Shown in pieces: positions 9,142 to 16,580 of a stretch of 35,193 nt of DNA; within the stretch, counting starts at the first letter, position 1, and each line of letters opens with the position of its first letter. Source of the DNA: CAZPMT01 sp964587655 (lineage in GTDB: Bacteria > Hydrogenedentota > Hydrogenedentia > Hydrogenedentales > SLHB01); the NCBI GenBank assembly GCA_964587655.1, contig CAZPMT010000046.1, positions 1 through 35,193 of the forward strand. The letters are read 5' to 3'. Made by a program: the position numbers and the translations under genes. The notes below the pieces were generated by a model. It made no database searches. It was not told the origin of the DNA and saw only the letters and a list, made by a program, of their open reading frames with translations.

Positions 9142-11952
9142 TCACCGGAAGCGCACCTTGAGTGTGGCGATCTTCTTTGATCGCAGTGTAACGGCAATCT
9201 TGTTCCCGCGTGGCTTCAAGCTCTCTATTCGCATCTCTTCAAGGGTCATTTGTTCGGCGGCTGCTACCGGACGCGCGAAGGCCAACGTGGCCTTTAATGC
9301 GGCGCTTGTTGGGTTGAAGAGCCGCACTACGAGCCCCTTTCCGTCTTCCGATTGCTTTAATGCGGTCAGCGTAGCGTTCGCCGGCGACACGTCGAGGAAC
9401 CCGCCGCGTTGGGGCAAGCCGCCGCGGTGCGCGCCGGTCTGCGCCGGTTCGAGCGGCAACGCCAAGCGCTCCGCCTCGCGCAACACCTCCGCCGTCTCCC
9501 AGCGGCCCGCGTGGGGATAGATGCGATACCGGAATTCGTGCACGCCGGGGCATTGCGATCTCGTCATCTCCGGATGGAACTCCCATCGCTTGCTCACGGT
9601 CGTCAGCGCGACCTCGAAGGCCCGCATTAGCGTCAATGAAATCGCTCGGTCCGGATCGGATGTGACCTCGTATTCGCGGAGGCCGTCATTTATTACGGCA
9701 AGGCCCACCTTCCCGTCGCTCACATCCACGAACCGCTGCATGGGAAACGTCGGACGAATGGCATCGGACCACGGGCTGTCCGGCCCGTGTACGATCTCGC
9801 GTTCGACGACGTCGAAGGCGCTTTCCACACTGCACGTGCGCGCTTTGAGGCGCGTCGGAAACATTACCCGCAGACGGTGGTTCTTGCATGGGTTCTCGAA
9901 GCGCGTGGCGACGTCCAGCGCGCGCCCGCCCTTTTCGAGCGACACGGTCGATACAATAACAAGATCCCGCGTCTCATCCGTTCGGCGGGAGGCGTTCTCT
10001 CCGCCGTCGAGCCGTTTCCACGCGTCGCCGCCGTTCTCGTCCAATCCCAACGGCACGCGCATCCGGTACTCGATTCGATAGCGCGCGGACAGCGGGCTGT
10101 TTTCTTCGAGCGTGATGCGGACAGGCTGTCCCTGGCTGGTCACGACGGAATCGCACGCCGGCTCGATGTGCATCCAGGCGTGGCCGGCCTCGCCGCCGTC
10201 CTCGAAATAGTGCAGGTTGTCAAACACAACGCCCGTCTGTTTGTCAGTCAGGCGCAGAGTGCCGTCGGAGTTGATCTTCACATGGAGGGATTCGTTCTCC
10301 ATCGCATTGTGGCCGGACACGAGCGACCGTGTCATCGGCTTCGCGCGCTTTGGCGGCTTGCATGAAGCCGCCGGCGCAAGCCTGTAGGTCGCGTAGCCAA
10401 GGCCGGGGATATCGGTCGCCATGAAGCGAACTGTTACGCGATCGCAGGCCATCATCATGGTGGCGTTCAACGCGTGGTTGACCACGGCGTGATAAGGCTT
10501 GCGCGAGACGACGTCCATCGGAACCAGGGAAACTTTGCCGGCCTCGACCAACGCAAAGGGGTCGAGAGCCGGATGCGGGAGGTCGAGCACGGCCGTCACT
10601 ACCTCGGAACGCGCGTACGGGGAAGGATTGAAAACGGTCAGCAGGACGTCTTCCGGCCCGGCATCGCCATTGTTGATGCGCGTCTGGATATGTTGCAGGC
10701 TCCGGGCCGCGAGACCCTGGGAAATGTTGATGACCTGCCTCAGACGATACGTCATGTCCTGCTCGATGTCATCCACGCCGGTACCCGCGATGCTGTCATG
10801 GGCGTGGCACTTCAGGAGCGTCTTCCACGCGAGGTCGAGCAGCGTTGCCGGATACTCGGCGCCGAGACTTTGCGCCACCACTGCGAACGGTTCCGCCCAA
10901 CGCTGCAAAGCGATCTCCGCGTGCGCGTTGAGACGCTTCATTCGCGTCCGGCACGAGAGCACGTCACTGTAGAGATGTACGCGCGCGCCCATCGGCTTAG
11001 GAACGCGCCGCTCGCCCTTGAGCACCACCAGGTCGCGCGCGGCCCTCTTCACCTTGTCCATCAGGTCCGGCAGACTGCTGTGCAGGATGACGTCCTTCCC
11101 CAAATACCGCCGCGCCTCATCGATGATGCGCAACGTCGCGGCATCCGCGACACTGCTGTCGTGGCCGTCCATGAACGCGAGATACCGCGTGGTGGACGCA
11201 TCAATCTCGGCCTGGCGCAACGCCCGGACGCTCTCGTCGAGGCGTTCGCCATGAAAACCGATAACCGGATCGAGCAGGAAGTGATGCTCCATGCAATGCC
11301 GCTCACTGCACAGGTGGAAAGGCAGCCCGCCGCGCGACCACGAATGCTGGCGATCGTCGATGCGTTCGTCGAAGAGGATCCGGCGGTACACGTTGTGGTA
11401 GAAGTTGTAGCGCGCGCCTGAACTCATCTGCGACGCGAACAGGCGCGTCCGGTCCGCCCCCTCGAAGATGAACTCGTTCGCGGTATCATCATGGGCGACG
11501 CCGTGGTAGAACAGAATCGTATCGATGCCGAAGCCGGCGTAGATCTGCGGCATCTGCGAGTTCTGGCCGTAAGAAAACGGCGTGTGCCCAACCTTCATCA
11601 CGTGCCCGAAGGAACGCGCCACCCGGTGGCCGTAGACGAGGTTGCGCACCAGCGACTCGCCGTTCACGCAAAAACCCTCAGGGCACGTATACCACGGACC
11701 GATGAAAAGCCGTTTGTTCGATACGTGCCGCATGACGGCCTCGCGCTTATCGGGCCGCACCTCGAGATAGTCCTCGACCGGCACAGCTTGCGAATCGAGC
11801 AAATACGAGTGGTAACGCGGCTCGTGTTCCAGGACATCGAGCAAGCGGTCGAAGAAATCGACCAGCATCATCCGCGTCTCTTGGAAGTTGTACAGCCACT
11901 CGCGGTCCCAATGCGTATTCGAGATAACGTGGATTTCATACGGCTTCTTCAT
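9142..11952 (-). CDS. GH38-family alpha-mannosidase-like protein, nucleophile replaced
   Basis: A 936-residue protein with the full GH38 layout. The N-terminal barrel starts with SNTHWDREW (metal ligands His14 and Asp16), the middle three-helix region contains KCHAHDSIAG (His385, third ligand) and TGVDDIEQDM, and long beta-sandwich domains follow. There is no signal peptide, so it is probably cytoplasmic like the bacterial mannosidases that process imported sugars. The oddity is at residues 124-129. Where characterised members have PDSFG, with Asp as nucleophile and fourth metal ligand, this protein has TPFSYG, so Phe126 sits at the nucleophile position. The surrounding GQNSQMPQIYAGFGID is otherwise well conserved, and the DNA reads TTT with no frame problem. 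It is either a divergent subgroup with another nucleophile or a non-hydrolytic binder. Single gene; neighbours give no clue to substrate. Confidence 0.88.
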   Translation of the reverse strand: MKKPYEIHVISNTHWDREWLYNFQETRMMLVDFFDRLLDVLEHEPRYHSYLLDSQAVPVEDYLEVRPDKREAVMRHVSNKRLFIGPWYTCPEGFCVNGESLVRNLVYGHRVARSFGHVMKVGHTPFSYGQNSQMPQIYAGFGIDTILFYHGVAHDDTANEFIFEGADRTRLFASQMSSGARYNFYHNVYRRILFDERIDDRQHSWSRGGLPFHLCSERHCMEHHFLLDPVIGFHGERLDESVRALRQAEIDASTTRYLAFMDGHDSSVADAATLRIIDEARRYLGKDVILHSSLPDLMDKVKRAARDLVVLKGERRVPKPMGARVHLYSDVLSCRTRMKRLNAHAEIALQRWAEPFAVVAQSLGAEYPATLLDLAWKTLLKCHAHDSIAGTGVDDIEQDMTYRLRQVINISQGLAARSLQHIQTRINNGDAGPEDVLLTVFNPSPYARSEVVTAVLDLPHPALDPFALVEAGKVSLVPMDVVSRKPYHAVVNHALNATMMMACDRVTVRFMATDIPGLGYATYRLAPAASCKPPKRAKPMTRSLVSGHNAMENESLHVKINSDGTLRLTDKQTGVVFDNLHYFEDGGEAGHAWMHIEPACDSVVTSQGQPVRITLEENSPLSARYRIEYRMRVPLGLDENGGDAWKRLDGGENASRRTDETRDLVIVSTVSLEKGGRALDVATRFENPCKNHRLRVMFPTRLKARTCSVESAFDVVEREIVHGPDSPWSDAIRPTFPMQRFVDVSDGKVGLAVINDGLREYEVTSDPDRAISLTLMRAFEVALTTVSKRWEFHPEMTRSQCPGVHEFRYRIYPHAGRWETAEVLREAERLALPLEPAQTGAHRGGLPQRGGFLDVSPANATLTALKQSEDGKGLVVRLFNPTSAALKATLAFARPVAAAEQMTLEEMRIESLKPRGNKIAVTLRSKKIATLKVRFR

Positions 11953-11970
11953 GACCCGTCCCTCTCAGAG

Positions 11971-12019
11971 AGAATATAGAATACAGAATTCAGAATACAG
12001 AATACAGAATACAGAATAC
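11971..12019. repeat. Seven-base tandem repeat (AGAATAC)
   Basis: Seven consecutive 7-base units, mostly AGAATAC with AGAATAT and AGAATTC variants, lie about 18 bases upstream of the GH38 start codon. A perfect short tandem array of this kind can vary in copy number by slippage, and its position could alter expression of the gene. The remaining DNA up to 12106 shows nothing recognisable. Confidence 0.8.
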
Positions 12020-12106
12020 AGAAGAACGAGTTGCGGCGCGGCAGGAAGAGGCGTGAGGCATGCGCTGTGGGTGACATGCCGCCTTGAAGGGCTATGGAGG
12101 TCGTCT

Positions 12107-12141
12107 TAAAAGCCATTCGAGCCCGTGACGGGCTCGAATGG
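12107..12141 (-). terminator. Intrinsic terminator of the first pseudopilin gene
   Basis: A perfect 14-bp stem (12113-12126 with 12128-12141, core GAGCCCGT/ACGGGCTC) is followed on the minus strand by CTTTT. It lies 34 bases beyond the stop codon at 12175. Confidence 0.8.
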
Positions 12142-12174
12142 TTAGTCTGGTGCAGTAACTACAGGCCGCAAGAA

Positions 12175-13122
12175 CTACGAGAAGATCGTGCCAACCGTAA
12201 TCGCCAGATTCTGACTGACCGGTTGTTCGCCGGGATACTTAATGAATGAGACGTGGCCGTCCATGTAAAGCACGTTGCAGCCTCCGGGCACGTGATTGTA
12301 GTTGTCAACCTCCGTTGAGAGCGCATCGATCATGATCCAGATCTCGCTCTGGGCTTTCGCCGATGCCGCGGGATTGTTGATGTCCGTAATCATGAAACGC
12401 TCGATACCTTCACGAAGGTGATAGACCGTGGAGCTGCCGGCATTTCCATTTCCGCCCGGCACCGAGATATCCTGCGAGGCAGAGTCGTAATCTCCAATGG
12501 CGTACCTGACGTACATGCTTTCGACGGCTTGCGCGAACTGGACCACGACGGGCCCCGTCGCCCCAATGAGTCCTGCCAGTCCCGGAGCCACAGCCGTGAT
12601 ATCCTGCATGGGAATCTCGTCGCCACACCGGTCATACACATAACCAAAGTATCCGTAGCTGGCGTCGCCGGCCTTTACGCCCTCCTGTCCGCCGACCTCT
12701 ACTCCGCCGCTGGCGTCATCGGGAATTGCGGCCCGCGTAGTCGCATCCACGTAGTGGGCCTGGATGTTCCAATTCCCGAGCGTGTCCTTGAGGGTGTCCA
12801 CCGTATCGCCGGGATCAGAGGGGCATATGAGAATCGATGGGTCGCTCATATACTCTGGGTAAATTGAGCTGATTCTGGGACAGAGCGCGATGAAATCATC
12901 GGTGCGGACGTGTTCCAACAGCATGTTCGGGAACTTCATGCCCTTGGACTCGTTCGCGTACATCTTGAACACGAGGCCCATCTGTTTGAGATTGTTTGCG
13001 CAGCTTGCACGACGAGCCGATTCCCGCGCCCTCGCCAATGCGGGGAGCAGGATCGCCGCAAGTATGCCTATGATGGCGATCACGACCAGCAGTTCTATTA
13101 GCGTGAATCCTCTTTTCTTCAT
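12175..13122 (-). CDS. Type II/IV pseudopilin-like protein, DUF1559-type, paralogue 1
   Basis: A 315-residue exported protein. The class III leader MKKRG is cut before FTLIELLVVIAIIGILAAIL; Glu5 of the mature protein is present and the hydrophobic helix runs into ARARESARRASCANNLKQ. The C-terminal part has GCNVLYMDGHVSFIKYP, the xxNVLxxDGHV signature of DUF1559-like pseudopilins that are numerous in Planctomycetes, Lentisphaerae and Hydrogenedentota. These proteins assemble with type II secretion or type IV pilus machinery and may act as minor or cargo-binding pilins. The central region differs strongly from the second copy. It has its own promoter, two LacI-like palindromes and a terminator, so it is controlled separately from but similarly to its neighbour. 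The prepilin peptidase is not in the window. Confidence 0.9.
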   Translation of the reverse strand: MKKRGFTLIELLVVIAIIGILAAILLPALARARESARRASCANNLKQMGLVFKMYANESKGMKFPNMLLEHVRTDDFIALCPRISSIYPEYMSDPSILICPSDPGDTVDTLKDTLGNWNIQAHYVDATTRAAIPDDASGGVEVGGQEGVKAGDASYGYFGYVYDRCGDEIPMQDITAVAPGLAGLIGATGPVVVQFAQAVESMYVRYAIGDYDSASQDISVPGGNGNAGSSTVYHLREGIERFMITDINNPAASAKAQSEIWIMIDALSTEVDNYNHVPGGCNVLYMDGHVSFIKYPGEQPVSQNLAITVGTIFS

Positions 13123-13181
13123 GACATGATGTCTCCTCTTTGTTGGTGGATGTTACTTTTCACTTGCTAAGTCAGACAATC

Positions 13182-13230
13182 GGTAATCGGTTACCACAAA
13201 AATGATAGCACAGATTCTGGCCCGTGTCAA
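13182..13230 (-). promoter_or_regulatory. Promoter and proximal operator of pseudopilin 1
   Basis: On the minus strand TTGACA (13225-13230) and TATCAT (13202-13207) are 17 bases apart. Immediately downstream, at the expected transcription start, lies the near-palindrome GGTAATCGGTTACC (13182-13195). A bound protein there would block initiation, so repression by a LacI-family regulator is the likely mode. Confidence 0.75.
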
Positions 13231-13337
13231 TCCTTTTTTTGCGTCCCCCTCGCCCTTGAGAAGAAGACTGACAACACTAACAATTTTCGCCTATTATGTC
13301 ATAGCCCGACATGCACAACGTCGAGCATACCGCTTCA

Positions 13338-13349
13338 GTAATCGATTAC
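13338..13349. promoter_or_regulatory. Distal LacI-like operator of pseudopilin 1
   Basis: The perfect 12-bp palindrome GTAATCGATTAC, flanked by C and A, lies about 155 bases upstream of the proximal operator (centre to centre). The spacing would allow looping by a tetrameric repressor. Confidence 0.6.
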
Positions 13350-13426
13350 CATGCCCGGTAGATATGCCTCGGTAAAGCCGGGGCCTTGTGTTGTGAGCCG
13401 CGCTGCTCAAAGCGGCCATGCAGGGT

Positions 13427-13465
13427 CGGGAACAGAAAGCCCGAGCCCCCTTTGAGGGCTCGGGC
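13427..13465 (-). terminator. Intrinsic terminator of the second pseudopilin gene
   Basis: The stem GCCCGAGCCC/GGGCTCGGGC (13439-13448 with 13456-13465) is followed on the minus strand by TTTCTGTT, 38 bases beyond the stop codon at 13503. Confidence 0.75.
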
Positions 13466-13502
13466 AACTACAGGCAATGCACTTGCAAGGAAAGGGGTAT
13501 TA

Positions 13503-14342
13503 TTACGCAGGGAAGTCGCCGACAGTCATGGCCATGGCCTTGGTGACGGGCTGGTCGCTGGGGTACCTGAGGAATGCGACGTGGCCGTCCATGAACAGGA
13601 CGTTGGCGCCGCCGGGCACGTGGCTGAAATCTTCCACATTTGTGGAGAGGACGTCAGTCATGACGAAGATGTTGCTCTGAGCCCTTGCGCTTGCGGCGGG
13701 ATTGTTGATGTCGGTGATCATGAAGCGTTCGATCCCTTCACGCAGCCGGAAGAAGGAATCGCCTTTGTTGTTGCCGGTGCCGGGGAAGATAGCAGTGACG
13801 TCTTGGTCGATAGCGGCGAGACCACCCGTGCCGAACGCAGCGATGACGGAGTTCACCCAAGAAACGCCCTGGAGGGACTTGCCATCCCCATCTACTTCGT
13901 CAGCGCCATCGCCTACGCGGTCGAGCAGGAAGCTGAAGTAGCCGTAGCTGGCATCGACTTCTTCGGAACAGCCGCCGTCGTCAGGGGCTCGTGCGATGCA
14001 CCACTCGCCGGCGGCGTCCTTGAAGTCTTCGATGGAAAAGGCCGCATCGGACGGGCAAATGTATACGTTCGGGTCCGAGATGTATTCGGGATAGACCGAG
14101 GGCACGAAGGGCGAGAAGGCGAAGTCGTCGGGCCAGTAATTCAGACGCGGGAACTTTCCGCCTTTGGACTCGTTACCGTACATCTTCAGCACTAGGCCCC
14201 ACTGCTTGAGGTTGTTTGCGCAGCTTGCGCGGCGCGCGGACTCCCGCGCCCGCGCCAACGCGGGCAGCAGGATAGCCGCCAAGATACCAATGATTGCGAT
14301 CACGACCAACAGTTCAATAAGCGTGAATCCTTTGTTCCTCAT
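13503..14342 (-). CDS. Type II/IV pseudopilin-like protein, DUF1559-type, paralogue 2
   Basis: A 279-residue paralogue of the preceding pseudopilin. The leader MRNKG precedes FTLIELLVVIAIIGILAAIL, followed by the same ARARESARRASCANNLKQ and KMYGNESKGGKFP blocks and ending in GANVLFMDGHVAFLRYP. The first 65 residues and the last 70 or so are nearly identical between the copies, while the middle (here with a CSEEVDASYGYFSFLLDRVGD block) differs in length and sequence. This is the pattern of a duplication followed by change in the surface-exposed part. The upstream DNA was duplicated with the gene: promoter, both palindromes and the spacer still align. It probably serves the same secretion or pilus machine with a different binding role. 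Confidence 0.9.
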   Translation of the reverse strand: MRNKGFTLIELLVVIAIIGILAAILLPALARARESARRASCANNLKQWGLVLKMYGNESKGGKFPRLNYWPDDFAFSPFVPSVYPEYISDPNVYICPSDAAFSIEDFKDAAGEWCIARAPDDGGCSEEVDASYGYFSFLLDRVGDGADEVDGDGKSLQGVSWVNSVIAAFGTGGLAAIDQDVTAIFPGTGNNKGDSFFRLREGIERFMITDINNPAASARAQSNIFVMTDVLSTNVEDFSHVPGGANVLFMDGHVAFLRYPSDQPVTKAMAMTVGDFPA

Positions 14343-14401
14343 GACACGATGTCTCCTCTTTTCTTTAGACGTTACTTTTCAGCCGCAAAGTCAGGACAAC
14401 C

Positions 14402-14449
14402 GGTAATCGGTTACCACAAAACGATAGCACAGATTCGCGCCCGTGTCAA
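14402..14449 (-). promoter_or_regulatory. Promoter and proximal operator of pseudopilin 2
   Basis: On the minus strand TTGACA (14444-14449) and TATCGT (14421-14426) are 17 bases apart, with GGTAATCGGTTACC (14402-14415) just downstream. The arrangement matches that of paralogue 1 base for base in spacing. Confidence 0.75.
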
Positions 14450-14554
14450 TCGATTTTTTTGCAAAGCCCCCGCCATCAAGAAGAACACTGATAACACTGT
14501 CAATTCGCGTATTATGTCGTGGCCTGACACGCACGACAGTGGACACCTGCTGCA

Positions 14555-14566
14555 GTAATCGATTAC
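14555..14566. promoter_or_regulatory. Distal LacI-like operator of pseudopilin 2
   Basis: The perfect palindrome GTAATCGATTAC lies about 152 bases upstream of the proximal operator, followed by the same ATGCCCG as in paralogue 1. Confidence 0.6.
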
Positions 14567-14583
14567 CATGCCCGCTCGGACAT

Positions 14584-15110
14584 CTATCGCCTCCTGCAAA
14601 CGAGTTCCCCCTTGCCGACGGTTACGATTTGCGCATCCACGCGCCCATCCGCAAGCGCGCGATCCAGCATCTCCGCCAAGGCCTCGCGATGGTTTATCCT
14701 AGATTCGGCAGTCAAGATTGAAGGTGCTTCCCGAAATAGTGGACGGCGTGGACTTTGTGGACGATGTGGACGCCGAAGAAGATCACCTGCAGGGCGGCGT
14801 CCACTTTGTCCACAAAGTCCACGCCGTCCACTACTTGGACAAACCCAACTGGCTCCAATTGCCGAATCTAGGTTTATCGCGTTATCGGCGACCAATATAC
14901 CCCCGCGCACCATCCTTGGCACGATCGCATCATAGCACTCGCCATATATCTCTTTCTCGGCATCAAGGAAGCAAAACGCAATGTCATCGTAGCGCGACAG
15001 ATGGTGGCGCGCATCACCTTCGACAAGATCGACCACGTCCTCCACCCCTGCCAGGCCGAAGGTCTCTCGCGCAAGCGCCGCCTTCTCCGGCAACACCTCG
15101 GACGTCGTAA
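14584..15110 (-). pseudogene. O-methyltransferase remnant, 5'-truncated and interrupted
   Basis: What is left is the C-terminal part of a SAM-dependent O-methyltransferase of the caffeoyl-CoA/family-3 type. TTSEVLPEKAALARETFGLA, VVDLVEGDARHHL, FCFLDAEKEIYGECYDAIVP and GGILVADNAIN are typical. The family tail HREALAEMLDRALADGRV...VGKGELVCRR follows after an insert. The N-terminal half, including the glycine-rich SAM loop, is missing: the sequence stops making sense at about 15110. A 173-bp element plus its 7-bp duplication interrupts the gene without breaking the frame, adding 60 residues between AIN and HRE. Removing it restores AINHREAL exactly. With the SAM-binding half absent the gene cannot encode a working enzyme. 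Confidence 0.85.
14699..14871. mobile_element. 173-bp palindromic insertion element with TGGAC-periodic stem, copy B
   Basis: The terminal inverted repeats CTAGATTCGGCA (14699-14710) and TGCCGAATCTAG (14860-14871) are perfect over 12 bases. They are flanked by a 7-base direct duplication GTTTATC (14692-14698 and 14872-14878). Inside, two 36-base arms (14739-14774 and 14796-14831) form a nearly perfect hairpin (2-3 mismatches) around a 21-base loop. Each arm holds TGGAC units every 9 bases. There is no room for a transposase, so it is non-autonomous, MITE-like. Element plus duplication is 180 bases, so the host frame stays open. The family responsible is unknown. Confidence 0.88.
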
Positions 15111-15123
15111 TTCTTTCGGTAAA

Positions 15124-15142
15124 CCCCCGGCTCTGCCGGGGG
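15124..15142. repeat. GC-rich hairpin repeat at the decay junction
   Basis: CCCCCGGC and GCCGGGGG form a perfect 8-bp stem around TCT, at the exact point where the methyltransferase similarity ends. The following 190 bases to 15329 contain two GCTGAAGCGTG direct repeats (15204-15214, 15228-15238) and another GGCC-rich palindrome near 15266-15286, and no gene. The patch looks like a stack of small repeats. Confidence 0.6.
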
Positions 15143-15329
15143 ACTCGAAAGGTTTGACCTTTGCGGAAGTAGTACACGATCTCGTAGCGGGGTCGGTACC
15201 TCTGCTGAAGCGTGACCGAGAAGCCGCGCTGAAGCGTGCTGGCGGTGGGCTGTGTTGGCCCTGTTCACCCCGGCCGAGGCCGGGTGCAAAGAGGAGCCGG
15301 CTGAAGCCCGGCTAAACACGTGCGTATAC

Positions 15330-15512
15330 AGCAGTATTTGGAAGGCGGTGGGCCTCGGCCCGGATATGGCAATCGAACTGTACGATCTGAAAGCCGACGC
15401 CGGCGAAACGCAGAACGTCGCCGACAAACATCCGGAGATCGTCAAGCGCATCGATGACTACCTTCGGACCGCGCGGTCCGAGTCCGGCCATTGGCCCGTC
15501 AAGGCGCGATGA
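15330..15512 (+). pseudogene. Sulfatase C-terminal remnant
   Basis: About 60 residues match the extreme C-terminus of arylsulfatase-type enzymes: WKAVGLGP, then IELYDLKADAGETQNVADKH and PEIVKRIDDYLRTARSES, ending in HWPV. The catalytic N-terminal domain with the formylglycine motif CxPSR is absent, and the similarity begins abruptly at about 15330 after repeat DNA. The frame is open from further upstream (15252), but that part translates the repeats. The methyltransferase remnant lies on the other strand to the left, and both genes lost their 5' ends towards each other. Confidence 0.8.
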
Positions 15513-15569
15513 GTTGCCGCGAACGGGTCCGATGTGTAGATTAGTCCGCGCGAGTGAAGAGGGTTTATC

Positions 15570-16580
15570 ATGACCAAGGTGTTGGTGCTGTCAGTGCTTG
15601 TTACCGTTGGATTCACGTTACTCGCGATGACTTCGTACGCGGAAGAAAAGATCGGCCGCCCGGTTAGCATCGTCAGCCTGAGTTTCTCGGGCGAGTCGTT
15701 GGAGAAGATCGCCGCCCTCGTGGACGAGGAAGCCGCGAAAGGCGTGGACCTGATCGCGTTGCCGGAGATCTGGCCCGGGGATAAGGCGGAGACGCTGGAC
15801 GGGCCGACGGTGACCGCGATGGCCGGCCTCGCCAAGAAACACCACGTGTACATCGTCTCGCCGATGTACCGCAAAGACGGGGGCAAGATCTACAACACTT
15901 CTGTTCTGCTTGACCGCGAGGGTAAGGTGGCATGCCTCTATGACAAGGTGTATCCGTTTTGGGCCGAGTGGGACGCGCACAAGAACCTTGAGCCGGGCAA
16001 GGAAAGCCACGTGTATAAGGCGGACTTCGGCAAGATCGGGTTCGCCATATGTTTCGACGTGAATTTCCCAGAGGTCTGGAAGCGGCTCGCCGATCAGGGC
16101 GCGGAGCTCGTCATCTGGTCGAGCGCGTATTCGGCCGGCTCGACGCTCCAGTCGCACGCGCTGATCAACCATTTCCACATTGTCACGTCGACGCTCGCGC
16201 GCGATTGTCTCGTCTACGACATCACGGGGGAGAAGATCCTTGACGAGAAGAGCGACGGTATCAACGTCAGCCGCGTCACGCTCGACCTCGACCGCATGAT
16301 CCATCACGTCGATTTCAACGGCGAGAAGAAGGAGAAGTTGCTCAAGGAACATGCCGGCGACGTCGCGCTGGACAAGTGGCTTCCGCGCGAGGCATGGTTT
16401 GTGTTGAAGGTCAAACGGGCCGGCGTGAGCGCCCGGGCGCTTGCGCGCGAGTATGGCATCGAGGAGCTACGCGACTACATCGACTGGAGCCGTCGCGAGA
16501 TCGACAAGCGCCGCACAGTTTGTCAAACGGCGACAAACTGTGGAATGCGGCTCCCTGAAAGGAGTGGGAATGGGAACTGA
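15570..16580 (+). CDS. Exported carbon-nitrogen hydrolase (nitrilase superfamily)
   Basis: A 336-residue hydrolase that cleaves a C-N bond in an amide, carbamoyl or nitrile-type substrate. The catalytic triad is complete: Glu66 (ALPEIW), Lys126 (LYDKVYPF) and Cys161 (AICFDVNFPE). A hydrophobic leader (VLVLSVLVTVGFTLLAM, cut near TSYA-EE) suggests export, which is uncommon in this superfamily. After the core (to about residue 235) there is a C-terminal extension rich in Arg and Lys. The last 18 or so residues run through a palindrome and look like an added tail (CQTATNCGMRLPERSG). The stop overlaps the glycosyltransferase start by 11 bases, so the two are translated together. Substrate unknown. 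Confidence 0.87.
   Translation: MTKVLVLSVLVTVGFTLLAMTSYAEEKIGRPVSIVSLSFSGESLEKIAALVDEEAAKGVDLIALPEIWPGDKAETLDGPTVTAMAGLAKKHHVYIVSPMYRKDGGKIYNTSVLLDREGKVACLYDKVYPFWAEWDAHKNLEPGKESHVYKADFGKIGFAICFDVNFPEVWKRLADQGAELVIWSSAYSAGSTLQSHALINHFHIVTSTLARDCLVYDITGEKILDEKSDGINVSRVTLDLDRMIHHVDFNGEKKEKLLKEHAGDVALDKWLPREAWFVLKVKRAGVSARALAREYGIEELRDYIDWSRREIDKRRTVCQTATNCGMRLPERSGNGN
16514..16542 (+). repeat. Perfect hairpin at the nitrilase/glycosyltransferase junction
   Basis: CACAGTTTGTC (16514-16524) and GACAAACTGTG (16532-16542) are perfect 11-base arms around a 7-base loop. The hairpin lies inside the last codons of the hydrolase and 28 bases ahead of the next start codon. It could be an inserted repeat or affect coupling between the two genes. 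Confidence 0.7.

Noticed and set aside
10474..11421. Plus-strand 315-residue frame opposite the GH38 gene
   Set aside because: It is an antisense shadow; the minus strand shows continuous GH38 motifs through the same region.
11971..12019. CRISPR array
   Set aside because: Units of 7 bases without spacers are a simple tandem repeat; no cas genes are present.
15252..15329. Intact small gene containing the sulfatase-like end
   Set aside because: The first 26 codons translate repeat DNA; only the last 60 or so residues match sulfatases, and the catalytic domain is absent.
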